This document shows positions 27,101 through 35,489 of a DNA stretch of 64,000 nt, in pieces. This stretch comes from Pseudomonadota bacterium (lineage in GTDB: Bacteria; Desulfobacterota; Desulfobulbia; Desulfobulbales; Desulfocapsaceae), in the NCBI GenBank assembly GCA_023412495.1, contig JAEYNP010000139.1:62001-126000 (forward strand). Direction: 5' to 3'. Each line of letters opens with the position of its first letter. The stretch's first letter is position 1. The notes under the pieces were generated by a model that worked only from the letters and a program-made list of their open reading frames with translations, searched no databases and was not told the origin of the DNA. A program made the position numbers and the translations under genes.

Positions 27101-27421
27101 TCAGATCGGCGGCGCAATGGTAACGACGATGCGCATATCCGTGGTAGCCCGAACTCCATGGGGTTCCCTGATCTGGCTGATCAGGATGTTTCCTGTCTTT
27201 GCCGGAATCTCGGCATCGTCCGCGCCGAGAAAGAACCCTTCCCCCTCAATGACTTGAATGGAGAGTTCGCCCTCGATATCATGGGAATGGACGGGAAACG
27301 TGACTCCGGCCTTGAGATTGAAATTGATGATCTTGAAAAACTCCGAATCCTCGACGAGAAAAAATCGCTTCATCGCACCTTCGGTAAACTCGCGGGTCGT
27401 ATTGAGGTCGAGCACTTTCAT
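27101..27421 (-). CDS. Small cupin-domain protein
   Basis: A 106-aa single cupin. Metal-site residues are seen as PVHSHDIEGELSIQVIEGEG in the first cupin motif (His, His and Glu) and EPHGVRA in the second (His). Such stand-alone cupins bind a metal but have no fixed function. The ATG has GTGAAGGAG upstream at normal spacing. A palindrome TTGAC-N4-GTCAA lies about 90 bases upstream on the same strand (27511-27524), so the gene may be under CRP/FNR-family control. The neighbours do not define a pathway. Confidence 0.85.
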   Translation of the reverse strand: MKVLDLNTTREFTEGAMKRFFLVEDSEFFKIINFNLKAGVTFPVHSHDIEGELSIQVIEGEGFFLGADDAEIPAKTGNILISQIREPHGVRATTDMRIVVTIAPPI

Positions 27422-27510
27422 ACTTTCTCCTTCACTGACACTTTATCGTTATTTTCCTCTTTTCAGAGGATCGCTTTGTTTCCAGAGTACCACTCTCCTC
27501 CAAACCTGCC

Positions 27511-27524
27511 TTGACCTGAGTCAA
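27511..27524 (-). promoter_or_regulatory. Putative CRP/FNR-family binding site
   Basis: TTGACCTGAGTCAA is a perfect 5+5 palindrome with a 4-base centre. It is close to the FNR consensus TTGAT-N4-ATCAA (one base different per half-site). It is about 90 bases upstream of the cupin start, in a 367-base region (27422-27788) in which nothing else was recognised. Confidence 0.4.
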
Positions 27525-27788
27525 ATCCTTTGCCGTAGTCACATAATATGCCTGAATTCAGATATTGCCGGAGAATCGCCCAACATTTCCTGGAAAAAAA
27601 CTCAATTTGCCGTAATAATGGGAGCCACGGGAATGGCTTGATCGGTTATTCCCGATCCCGCGACGCGCCTCCGTCGTCCTCGACGAATTGGCCTTCTTCT
27701 GGCGGCGGAGGCGCCTTTTTCCCTTCACCAATCTCTTTTCAGGACCCGGATCCTCTTACGGGTTGGAACTCAACGACAGGGGCGCAAC

Positions 27789-27980
27789 ATGGCGATACAG
27801 GATAAAACGACACGGGCTACCACCCCGCCCGAGGGGGCTATCACGGACGAGGCAATTCTCAGGATCGCCAAGGAAATCACCGTGAAATTCATCGAGGTCG
27901 GCAGGATAACGCCGACCACCTTCGCCACGGCGTTTACCTCCATTTATTCAACAATCGATAAAACCGCACGAAAGAAGTAA
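27789..27980 (+). CDS. Small conserved-looking protein upstream of mpl
   Basis: A 63-aa basic/amphipathic protein, not recognised. It has a charged N-terminus (QDKTTRATTPPEGAITDEA), one amphipathic helix (ILRIAKEITVKFIEVGRI) and a C-terminal segment FATAFTSIYSTIDKTARKK. No cysteines, signal peptide or membrane segment. It ends 3 bases before the mpl ATG, so the two are coupled, which is the main support for it being real. AGGGG lies upstream of the ATG at about 6 bases. Confidence 0.65.
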   Translation: MAIQDKTTRATTPPEGAITDEAILRIAKEITVKFIEVGRITPTTFATAFTSIYSTIDKTARKK

Positions 27981-27983
27981 GTT

Positions 27984-29438
27984 ATGATCACGCTCGAAGC
28001 GGAGCTCAATTCCGCGCCAGACAAGATACGTCACATCCATCTCATGGGCATTTGCGGCACCGGCATGGCTGCCCTGGCCGGGATGCTGCAACAGAGAGGC
28101 TATATCGTCACCGGCAGCGACAGCCATGTTTACCCGCCGATGTCGGTTTTTCTGGAAGGACTGAAGATTCCCGTGCAAAACGGCTACGGGCCTGAAAACC
28201 TGCAGCCTGCGCCGGATCTGGTCGTCGTCGGCAATGTCATCACCAGAAAAAATCCCGAGGCGGCAGCCCTGGCAGACTTAAGGATTCCTTATCTCTCCTT
28301 CCCCCAGGCCCTGTCCCATTTTTTCATCCGGTCGCGAACCTCTCTGGTCGTGGCCGGCACCCATGGCAAAACCACGACCTGCTCACTATTGGCGACATCC
28401 CTCTACAGGGCGAGTCTCGACCCGACCTTCATGATCGGCGGCATCGTGCGGGAGTTCGGCACCAATTTCAGGCTCGGCAACGGCAAGTATTTCGTCGCCG
28501 AGGGCGATGAATACGATACGGCCTTTTTCGACAAGGGTTCGAAATTCCTCCACTACCGACCTCAGGTAGCGATCATCACCTCCATCGAATTCGACCACGC
28601 CGACATCTTCGCGGATCTCGAGGCGATCAAGCGTTCCTTCCGGAAATTCGTCGCCCTGTTGCCGCCCGACGGTCTGCTGATCGCCAACCTCGACGACCCG
28701 AATGTGGTTGAAATCGCCAATGAGGCGCCCTGCCCTGTCCAGGGGTACGGCCTCTCCGCCGACCTTTCCTGGTCGATAGCCGACCTCCAGCGGGAGAACG
28801 GCCTCACCCGGTTTACCGTGATCAAGGACGGCAAGCCCTGGTCGGCCATGGCGGTTCGGATGGCCGGACGTTACAACTGCCTGAACAGCCTCGCCGTCTG
28901 TGCGGTGATGCACTATCTGGGGGTCGACCCCGCCCAAATCGACAAGGGCCTCAGCAGTTTCAACGGGGTGAAGAGAAGACAGGAGGTGCGGGGGATCGAG
29001 AACGGAATCACCGTCATCGACGATTTTGCCCACCACCCCACCGCGGTCAGGGAGACTCTGGCCGGTCTGAAAGAGGCCTACGACGGCCAACGGCTCATCG
29101 CGGTATTCGAGCCGCGGACCAACTCTTCACGGCGGGCGATATTCCAGAAGGATTACGTCACCGCCTTCGATGCCGCGGCGCTTGTCCTGCTGCGGGAACC
29201 GGTGCCGATCGAGGGGCTCACCGCCGAAGAGTTGTTTTCCTCGGCGCAACTTGCAGGCGATTTGAGAACTGAGCGGGGGCTAACGGCTGAGTCCTTCCCC
29301 ACCACCGACGCCATACTGGCAAGGCTGCAGGCAGTGCTCAAGGAAGGCGATGTGGTGGCTATTCTTTCGAACGGCGGCTTTGACAATATCCATACGCGCC
29401 TGATCGATCAGATCAAGACTCAGCCATGCGCGGGTTAA
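27984..29438 (+). CDS. mpl: UDP-N-acetylmuramate:L-Ala-gamma-D-Glu-meso-DAP ligase
   Basis: Mpl joins tripeptide recovered from peptidoglycan to UDP-MurNAc, an ATP-dependent step of cell-wall recycling in the cytoplasm. The 484-aa protein has a Mur-ligase N-terminal domain (HIHLMGICGTGMAALAGML, GSDSHVYPPM), the ATP loop GTHGKTTTCSLLA at about 120, the central domain with FVAEGDEYDTAF and IEFDHADIF, and the C-terminal domain with DDFAHHPTAV and the late motif EPRTNSSRRA. The VYPPMS segment and long length favour Mpl over MurC. A 63-aa gene precedes it by 3 bases. It lies some 12 kb from amgK/murU-like genes and 18 kb from a NamZ-like gene in the same window. Confidence 0.93.
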   Translation: MITLEAELNSAPDKIRHIHLMGICGTGMAALAGMLQQRGYIVTGSDSHVYPPMSVFLEGLKIPVQNGYGPENLQPAPDLVVVGNVITRKNPEAAALADLRIPYLSFPQALSHFFIRSRTSLVVAGTHGKTTTCSLLATSLYRASLDPTFMIGGIVREFGTNFRLGNGKYFVAEGDEYDTAFFDKGSKFLHYRPQVAIITSIEFDHADIFADLEAIKRSFRKFVALLPPDGLLIANLDDPNVVEIANEAPCPVQGYGLSADLSWSIADLQRENGLTRFTVIKDGKPWSAMAVRMAGRYNCLNSLAVCAVMHYLGVDPAQIDKGLSSFNGVKRRQEVRGIENGITVIDDFAHHPTAVRETLAGLKEAYDGQRLIAVFEPRTNSSRRAIFQKDYVTAFDAAALVLLREPVPIEGLTAEELFSSAQLAGDLRTERGLTAESFPTTDAILARLQAVLKEGDVVAILSNGGFDNIHTRLIDQIKTQPCAG

Positions 29439-29462
29439 GCCGACGGCGGAGCTGCAACGGGT

Positions 29463-29795
29463 TCAGCTGAACAGCGGGGATATGCGCAGTCGCAGGTCAT
29501 CCACCAGGCTGCGGTAATCGATCGTAGTGTCGCCCTGTTTGCCTCTTTCTTCGATGCGCAGAGCGACCTTCGCGCAATCCCCTAGACCGAGATTGAGAAA
29601 TGCCCCCTTAATGGTGTGTCCGGCTTTGCCGATCAGCAAAGGGTTGTTCTGTTCGAGGGCGTCTTCCAGGTTCCGCATGTGCGAACTCAATGCCGCAAGA
29701 AAACTCGGCAGCATCATTTCGATCTGATCCGCAGGTAAACTGAACTGCTCCGCCAGATGGGTCCTGATCTTCTCAATACTCGGTTGGTGTATCAT
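29463..29795 (-). CDS. Single-domain HPt phosphotransfer protein
   Basis: A 110-aa histidine phosphotransfer domain. His60 in IGKAGHTIKGAFLNLGL is the phosphoacceptor and is followed by the conserved Lys and Gly. All-helical pattern, no other domain. The open frame continues to 30029 but that part overlaps tilS on the other strand and lacks family features; ATG 29795 fits the domain start, though no clear Shine-Dalgarno is visible. It could carry phosphate from one of the two hybrid kinases in the window (11556-17507, 19971-23366) to a response regulator, but this is inference. The stop lies 24 bases from the mpl stop; the genes converge. Confidence 0.82.
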   Translation of the reverse strand: MIHQPSIEKIRTHLAEQFSLPADQIEMMLPSFLAALSSHMRNLEDALEQNNPLLIGKAGHTIKGAFLNLGLGDCAKVALRIEERGKQGDTTIDYRSLVDDLRLRISPLFS

Positions 29796-29882
29796 GATTT
29801 TTATATGATGACTTGACTTTGCTCCGAGGTCTTTGCTCTTTGCGCTACAATAACAACACGGTATGAAGAAGGAAATAGAAAC

Positions 29883-31334
29883 ATGCCACAACGGCAAAAT
29901 TCCCCAACGAATCGGCAGGCGTTGGTCGAGAGGGTAGCCGCGGTGATCCGCGACAACAGTCTTGTCATGAAAGACGACAAGATCCTGGTTGCCGTCTCGG
30001 GCGGCCCCGACTCCGTCGCCCTCCTCCATCTGCTCCGGGAAATCGATATCCCGGTGCAGCTGTTAGCCGCTTATATCGATCATGGACTGCGCCCGAGCGA
30101 AATTCCGCATGAAGTTCATACATTACAGGATATCTGCCGCACCCTTGACATCCCCTTCTTCACCCGGTCGGTGGACGTCCATCGGCTGCTGGCCACGGAG
30201 AAACGCTCCCCGGAGGAGGCCGCCAGGATTCTCCGCTACCAGTCACTGGAAGAGCTTTGCCGGGAACATCGGTGCCAGCTGATCGCCACCGGCCATAACG
30301 CCGACGACCAGGTGGAGGAGTTCCTGCTCCGCCTCGTTCGCGGCAGCAGCCGGCGGGGTCTGTCAGGCATGGCATTGAAGCGAGGAAAAGTAATCCGCCC
30401 CCTGCTCCATGAGACAAAAAAATCGCTGACTGAATATCTCACTGAAAAAAACGTCAAGTGGTGCCTCGACTCCTCGAACCTCCAGCGCCATTTCCTGCGC
30501 AACCGGGTACGACTCGAACTGCTGCCGCTGCTGGAGAGGGAGTTCAATCCGGCCATCCGCCGCACGATCCTGCAAAACATGGACATCCTGGCTGGGGAAG
30601 AGGAGTATCTTGCAGGAAAGACCGAAGAGGCCGTCCGGCTCTGTGTCCAATCCATCGACACACCGGAGGGCGGCATGCCACGGCAGCTTTTTGTTTCGAC
30701 AGAGCAGTTTCTCGACCAGCATCGGGCCATTCGTCGAAGAATCCTGGAACAGTGCTTTCTGCGCATGGGTATCCGACCGGCCTATGGCCAGCTCGATACC
30801 GTCGACGAATTGTCTCTAAAGGGAGCCGTAGGTGCGGAAATACATCTGGACGACGGGGTGCGGGTGGAGAATCGGACCGGCTGCCTGCTGTTTTCCCGCC
30901 CGCTGGAAAAGGGGAAAAAACGCGGCTCTAAGGCCGCACTGCCCGCCATCGAATTGACCGTTGAAGGACCGGGCACGTATCCCGTCCCTGAACATGGCCG
31001 GGAGCTGGTCATCGAGCAACTCGATGCGACTAGGGCCATGCAGGACAAGGGAGAAAAGCTACTGGTCGACCGGAGCAAGATATCATTTCCGCTCAGGCTG
31101 CGTTCGGTAAGGCCGGGTGAGACTTTTCACCCCTACAACGGCCCCGGCCGCAAAAAGGTCAGCCGCTACTTCAATGACCGGAAAATTCCCGCACATGAGC
31201 GGAAGGCCTGGCCGGTTCTGCTTCAGGGCGATGATATCATCGCCCTGCCGGGATTGCAGATTGACCACGCATTCCGGGTGACCGAATCCACCTCCGAAGC
31301 AATGGTCATCGACTGGCGAAGGATAGAGAGCTGA
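29883..31334 (+). CDS. tilS: tRNA(Ile)-lysidine synthetase
   Basis: TilS converts the wobble C of tRNA-Ile(CAU) to lysidine with ATP and lysine, an essential step in AUA decoding. The 483-aa protein has the PP-loop motif VAVSGGPDSVALLHLL near residue 40, the conserved YIDHGLRPSE and GHNADDQVEEFLLRLVRGS segments of the N-type ATPase domain, then the substrate-binding and C-terminal domains (VRPGETFHPYNGPGRKKVSRYF). The length is at the long end of the family. The start at 29883 gives a normal N-terminus with a weak ribosome site (GAAGGAAA upstream). The stop converges with selB, 8 bases apart. Confidence 0.95.
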   Translation: MPQRQNSPTNRQALVERVAAVIRDNSLVMKDDKILVAVSGGPDSVALLHLLREIDIPVQLLAAYIDHGLRPSEIPHEVHTLQDICRTLDIPFFTRSVDVHRLLATEKRSPEEAARILRYQSLEELCREHRCQLIATGHNADDQVEEFLLRLVRGSSRRGLSGMALKRGKVIRPLLHETKKSLTEYLTEKNVKWCLDSSNLQRHFLRNRVRLELLPLLEREFNPAIRRTILQNMDILAGEEEYLAGKTEEAVRLCVQSIDTPEGGMPRQLFVSTEQFLDQHRAIRRRILEQCFLRMGIRPAYGQLDTVDELSLKGAVGAEIHLDDGVRVENRTGCLLFSRPLEKGKKRGSKAALPAIELTVEGPGTYPVPEHGRELVIEQLDATRAMQDKGEKLLVDRSKISFPLRLRSVRPGETFHPYNGPGRKKVSRYFNDRKIPAHERKAWPVLLQGDDIIALPGLQIDHAFRVTESTSEAMVIDWRRIES

Positions 31335-31349
31335 GGTTTTTTTCAGCTC
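31328..31349. terminator. Hairpin spanning the convergent tilS/selB stop codons
   Basis: GAGCTGA and TCAGCTC pair over a T-rich 8-base loop. The stem contains both stop codons (TGA of tilS at 31332-31334 and the selB stop on the other strand). Such a compact bidirectional structure could end both transcripts, though no T-run follows the stem. Confidence 0.35.
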
Positions 31350-33274
31350 CTCTTCCGCAGAATCCGCTTGTCGCCGATCCGCATGGTGATCTTCACCCGG
31401 TCGAGATACTCGAGAATGGGAATGGAGAACTTACGGGTGAGGCCGGTCAGTTCCTTGAACGACGGAGCATCGATCTCGCCATGTTTTTCCATGTGCTGCA
31501 GGACCGAGTTGATGAGCGGCTCGATCAGCTCCTTGGTGTAGTAGAGCGACTCGCTGATCTTGAAGAGCCGGCCGTCCCGCACCAGAAGATCGAGAACCTC
31601 CTTGACCAGCTGTGGCGGATACTCGCCGAACTGGTCCATGGTCTCCTTGATGGTCGGGGTTGAGAGCCCCTTGGACCGGTACCAGGCATCGAGGTCCCGG
31701 CGCAGCTGCTCCTCGTCGGCCTTGAGCGCCACCTGATGCCCGGCCATGCGCACCAGGGATTCTTCCTGCACCGCCACCCCCTTGCGGAGCAGTTCGTTCA
31801 GGCAGTACTGAAAGACCTTGGGATCCACCTTGCGGCCGAGTCCGGTGCGCAGCTCCTCCTTGACGATTCCCGACTGGAGGGGGTTGTGCTTGTGATAGGC
31901 GGTCAGGTGGGCCACCAGCATCTCCTTCATCTTCTCGGCAATCTCAACCGACACATACCTCTGGGATGCCGAATCTACCACCACGATCTTTTTGGTGGAA
32001 ATGGGGTCGTTCAGAGCCTTTTTCAGATGCTTGCCGAAGAGCCCGAGGCGGATCGCGAGGTCATCGGCGGTGAGACCCAACTCGCCACTCTCCTTCAGCA
32101 GGAAAAGCACCTTCTCCTCGAGCGATCCGTCCTTGAGGATGGGCATGATCTGTCGGTTGTACTCCCGGTCCTTTTCTTGCAGACGTTTGCGCTTGCGCGG
32201 CGAAACATTGCACAGCACCATGCCGCCGCCGATGGTCGCCAGGGGCGAATAGCTGCGGATGACGTAGCGGTCGCCCGGCCATACCGAGGCGGTCTCTTCC
32301 AGGAGCAGCTGGATCGCCGCCTCGTCACCGGGCGCCAGTTCGTCACGGTCGAGCAGCGAAACGCGGCCGATGATCTCCGCAGTGCCCAAATGTACCCGCA
32401 CCCTAGCCCTGTGTTTCAGGGGCTTGGGATTCGAGGCCAGGTAGATGAACTGGCAGTCGAGCATATAGTTCGCCTGCAAGGCCCCGGGCGGAGCCAGCAC
32501 CATGCCGCGTTCGATGTCGGCGACATCGACCCCCTGGAGGTTGATCGCCGTCCGGTGCCCGGCCTCCACCTCGTTCACCGCCTGGGAATGCACCTGGATA
32601 CCGCGGATCTTGGCCACTTTCTCCGTGGGATAGATGCGCAGGTCCTCGCCCACCATGGTCCGGCCGGAAATGGAGGTGCCGGTGACCACGGCGCCGAAGC
32701 CCTTCATGGCGAACACCCGATCGACGGACAAACGGAACGGCCCGAAGACCTCGTGAAAGTCGTGTTGGCGGACGATCCCGTCGATGGTGTCGCGCACGGC
32801 CTCAATACCTTCCCTGGTGGTGGACGAAACGGGGATGATGGGCGCGCCTTCGAGAAAACTGCCGGCGCAGAACTCGGCAACCTCTTCCGTCACCATCTCC
32901 AGCCATTCGGGCTCGACCAGGTCCTTCTTGGTGATGATCACCACCCCCTGCCTGATCCCCATCAACCGGCAGATCTCGAAATGCTCGATGGTCTGGGGCA
33001 TGATCCCCTCGTCGGCGGCAATGATGAAGGCCAGGATGTCGATACCGGAAACCCCGGACACCATGGTCTTGACGAAGCGCTCGTGGCCCGGCACATCTAC
33101 GATACCCAGGCGGTGGCCGCAGGGGAGATCAAGGTAGGCGAAGCCCAGCTCGATGGTGATGCCCCGCTTGATCTCCTCCTTGAGCCGATCGGTTTCCATC
33201 CCCGTTAACGCCCTGACAAAACTCGTCTTGCCATGATCGACATGACCTGCGGTACCAAGAACAATTTCGCGCAT
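31343..33274 (-). CDS. selB: Selenocysteine-specific elongation factor SelB
   Basis: SelB delivers Sec-tRNA to the ribosome at UGA codons with a downstream SECIS hairpin. The 643-aa protein has an EF-Tu-like G domain: GTAGHVDHGKTS (P-loop), IVDVPGHERF (G3) and ITKKDLVEP (G4). Beta-barrel domains follow (RVFAMKGFGAVVTGTSISG), and a C-terminal region of four winged helices (about 375-640) binds SECIS RNA. Length and order are standard. ATG at 33274. No selA, selD, selC tRNA or obvious UGA-interrupted gene was seen in the window. The downstream neighbour, tilS, is convergent. Confidence 0.95.
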   Translation of the reverse strand: MREIVLGTAGHVDHGKTSFVRALTGMETDRLKEEIKRGITIELGFAYLDLPCGHRLGIVDVPGHERFVKTMVSGVSGIDILAFIIAADEGIMPQTIEHFEICRLMGIRQGVVIITKKDLVEPEWLEMVTEEVAEFCAGSFLEGAPIIPVSSTTREGIEAVRDTIDGIVRQHDFHEVFGPFRLSVDRVFAMKGFGAVVTGTSISGRTMVGEDLRIYPTEKVAKIRGIQVHSQAVNEVEAGHRTAINLQGVDVADIERGMVLAPPGALQANYMLDCQFIYLASNPKPLKHRARVRVHLGTAEIIGRVSLLDRDELAPGDEAAIQLLLEETASVWPGDRYVIRSYSPLATIGGGMVLCNVSPRKRKRLQEKDREYNRQIMPILKDGSLEEKVLFLLKESGELGLTADDLAIRLGLFGKHLKKALNDPISTKKIVVVDSASQRYVSVEIAEKMKEMLVAHLTAYHKHNPLQSGIVKEELRTGLGRKVDPKVFQYCLNELLRKGVAVQEESLVRMAGHQVALKADEEQLRRDLDAWYRSKGLSTPTIKETMDQFGEYPPQLVKEVLDLLVRDGRLFKISESLYYTKELIEPLINSVLQHMEKHGEIDAPSFKELTGLTRKFSIPILEYLDRVKITMRIGDKRILRKRS

Positions 33275-33327
33275 AAGAAGTTGCGAATTTTAGATTTTTT
33301 AATCTTTAAGATTTTTAAATCATTGAA

Positions 33328-33375
33328 TTTTTGATTGATGAGGATTCCTCAAATCGAAAATTCATCAATCAAAAA
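33328..33375 (-). terminator. AT-rich hairpin between the MBL hydrolase and selB
   Basis: TTTTTGATTGATGA (33328-33341) and TCATCAATCAAAAA (33362-33375) form a perfect 14-bp stem, beginning 9 bases beyond the MBL gene stop on the minus strand. A nested palindrome GAGGATTCCTC sits at 33340-33350. It is a likely transcript end for the MBL gene, though it is AT-rich. Confidence 0.5.
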
Positions 33376-33383
33376 GCATCAAA

Positions 33384-34010
33384 TTATAGAAAGGGATTCG
33401 AACGCGCTTCATCTCCGATGGTCGAACGGCTGCCGCCATAGCCGTGGCCGGGCCAGACTATCGTCTCCGGAGGCAGAACGAGCAGCTTGCTGCGAATCGA
33501 CGTGAGCAGTTCCTGATGGGACCCGCCAGGAAAATCCGTTCGTCCCAGGCCGCCGACAAAAAGCGTATCGCCGGTGAAGAGATGGGGGGCATGGTACAGA
33601 CACATGCCGCCCGGGGTGTGTCCCGGGGTGTGGATGACTTTCAAGGTCACATCGCCGATTGCGATCTCGTCGCCGTCCGCGACCTTGCGATCGGCAGGCG
33701 GCGATGGAGTAAGTCCCAGCATGGAGAAGTAGTTCTTCACCTCCGGCTTGCCGAAAAAATCCGCATCGGCGACGTGCATGATAATCTTCGCCCCGGTCTC
33801 TTCCTGAAGCTTCTTGTTGCCGCAGACATGATCGGGATGGCCATGGGTGGTGATGATGTATTCCACCTTGACACCCATCTTTTTCACCTCGGCAAGAATC
33901 TTCCCCTCGTCCCCGCCCGGATCTATCACCGCCGCCACCTTCTTGTTCTCGCAGGCGACTATGTAACAGCACACCGCCATGGAACCGACTATCATCTGTT
34001 TTACAAGCAT
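33384..34010 (-). CDS. MBL-fold metallohydrolase (glyoxalase II-like)
   Basis: A 208-aa metallo-beta-lactamase-fold hydrolase. The metal-binding motif is ITTHGHPDHVCGNKKL (THxHxDH); later ligands are in HTPGHTPGGMC and FTGDTLFVGGLGR, with a final GHGYGG. This is the glyoxalase II/YcbL-type class. The true substrate is unknown; hydroxyacylglutathione or persulfide-type thioesters are possible. It is short for classical glyoxalase II (about 250 aa), like the YcbL type. An in-frame ATG further inside (SMAVCCYIVACEN) would shorten it. It is followed by an AT-rich hairpin and selB. Confidence 0.88.
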   Translation of the reverse strand: MLVKQMIVGSMAVCCYIVACENKKVAAVIDPGGDEGKILAEVKKMGVKVEYIITTHGHPDHVCGNKKLQEETGAKIIMHVADADFFGKPEVKNYFSMLGLTPSPPADRKVADGDEIAIGDVTLKVIHTPGHTPGGMCLYHAPHLFTGDTLFVGGLGRTDFPGGSHQELLTSIRSKLLVLPPETIVWPGHGYGGSRSTIGDEARSNPFL

Positions 34011-34085
34011 ATCTTCGCGAAATAGTTTTAGGTTTTAATAAAGCAACTTCTTTGGGAGATCGTTGCTTTGCACTGCATCATCCAA

Positions 34086-34160
34086 ATCGCTATCGCTGTC
34101 GAATCAAAAGATAAAAAATCGATCCCGATTCCGATAGCGATTCCGATCCCGACACGTACC
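34086..34160 (+). repeat. CGATAGCGAT-type intergenic repeat, first site
   Basis: ATCGCTATCG (34086-34095) and CGATAGCGAT (34132-34141) form a 10-bp inverted repeat, with further GATCCCGATT and GATTCCGATCCCG units around it. A related, more perfect structure is at 37689-37737. It lies between the MBL gene and the Mrp ATPase gene and is not coding. Confidence 0.5.
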
Positions 34161-34182
34161 CGGCTTATGAAAATGACTGAAT

Positions 34183-35148
34183 CTATTTCTGCGTCGAAGG
34201 ACAACTGCCGCCGGTACATGCACAGGCAGCACCCTGGGCGCTCGACGCCATCTTCAGCGACACCGGAGCGGCCCCCTTGCCCGGTGGCAGCCTGGATTCG
34301 ATGGCCCCGACCACCTTATCGAAAGCCCGAATGGCCGGACTGTCCTGGTCCGAGGAGAGATAGGGTGTACCGTCGTCGCCGGCCAGCACCACCATCGGGT
34401 CCATCGGCACCTTGCCGAGGAACGGCAGATCGAGTTCGCGGGCCAGGGCCTCGCCGCCGCCCGACTTGAAAATGTTCACCGTTTCATGGCAATGCGGGCA
34501 GACGAGCCCGGACATGTTTTCGATGACACCGGCGATTTCCACCTTCACCGTCCTGCAGAAACTGATCGACTTTCGTACGTCGGCCAGCGCCACCTTCTGC
34601 GGGGTGGTCACCACCACCGCCTTGACATGGGGAATGGTCTGAGCCACGGACAGCGGCTCGTCGCCTGTGCCCGGAGGGGCATCGATAATGAGATAATCCA
34701 GCTCGCCCCAGTCCATATCCGAAACGAACTGGCGGATCGCCTGGATTTTCAGGGGACCGCGCCAGATAATCGCCTCATCCCGATCCCGCATCATATATTC
34801 GAGGGAGACCACCTTCAGGTTGTCGTTGTATTTCAGGGGAGGAACCAGGTCATCCGGGTTCTTCGGCGGCTCCAGCGTCCCTTTCATATTGAGCATGCGC
34901 ACCACATCGGGACCGTGGATGTCGACATCCATGAGACCGACCTGATAGCCCCGCTTCGCCAGGCCCAGAGCGAGATTTACGGAAACCGTCGATTTGCCGA
35001 CGCCGCCCTTGCCGCTCATCACGAGAATCTTGTTTTTGATCTTGCCGAGCGACCTGCTTATCGCCAGTTCCTTCTGCGCTGCCGCCGCCTGCTGTGCCTC
35101 CTTGGTCCCGGTCCCGCAGGATCCACCACCACATCCAGCCATTTTCAT
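34183..35148 (-). CDS. apbC: Mrp/ApbC-type Fe-S cluster carrier ATPase
   Basis: A 321-aa MRP/NBP35-type P-loop ATPase that carries Fe-S clusters to apoproteins in the cytoplasm. It has the deviant Walker A MSGKGGVGKSTVSVNLALGL at about 44, the MDVDIHGPDV segment, IIDAPPGTGDEPL, and the paired Cys of LVCPHCHE that bridges the cluster. Unlike the minimal form, it has Cys-rich ends: CGGGSCGTG at residues 6-14 and ACACTGGSC near the C-terminus, which could bind a further cluster or be disordered. The ATG at 35148 has GGAGG (TAAGGAGG) upstream. It is divergent from ftsY. The ferredoxin and rubrerythrin about 10 kb away could be clients, but there is no direct evidence. Confidence 0.92.
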   Translation of the reverse strand: MKMAGCGGGSCGTGTKEAQQAAAAQKELAISRSLGKIKNKILVMSGKGGVGKSTVSVNLALGLAKRGYQVGLMDVDIHGPDVVRMLNMKGTLEPPKNPDDLVPPLKYNDNLKVVSLEYMMRDRDEAIIWRGPLKIQAIRQFVSDMDWGELDYLIIDAPPGTGDEPLSVAQTIPHVKAVVVTTPQKVALADVRKSISFCRTVKVEIAGVIENMSGLVCPHCHETVNIFKSGGGEALARELDLPFLGKVPMDPMVVLAGDDGTPYLSSDQDSPAIRAFDKVVGAIESRLPPGKGAAPVSLKMASSAQGAACACTGGSCPSTQK

Positions 35149-35489
35149 TACCTCCTTAAAAACCTGATCACATAAATGTATTCGAACCTGAGCGGCGTGG
35201 GCCGTTCATTGCAAAAGTGTCCGAAAAAAGAACCTTCCCTACAGTAATGCCGATAGCCGGAATTGCAAACATTTTCCTGGCTCGACCGCCCAAGGAGAGC
35301 TTCCGGCAAGGGAGTGCAACGGATGGACTTTTTGTTGCTTTCTGCCGCATCTCTACTTAAGATACGGTGTTTTGCGATGCATCATGTTGGAATCCGCCGC
35401 GAAGGGGACAGATACCTACGGAATTTGGTAAAAAGTGGATTCCGAAGGTACTGATCACGCCGTCTTTCACTCATTCCAGGAAATAGATA
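35149..35489. other. Divergent intergenic region, nothing recognised
   Basis: About 340 bases between the Mrp ATPase gene (minus) and ftsY (plus), which must hold both promoters. No good sigma-70 or sigma-54 match, hairpin or known riboswitch was recognised by eye. Confidence 0.6.

Noticed and set aside
31736..33208. 490-codon plus-strand frame opposite selB
   Set aside because: Antisense to all SelB motifs; His/Asp-rich composition typical of a shadow.
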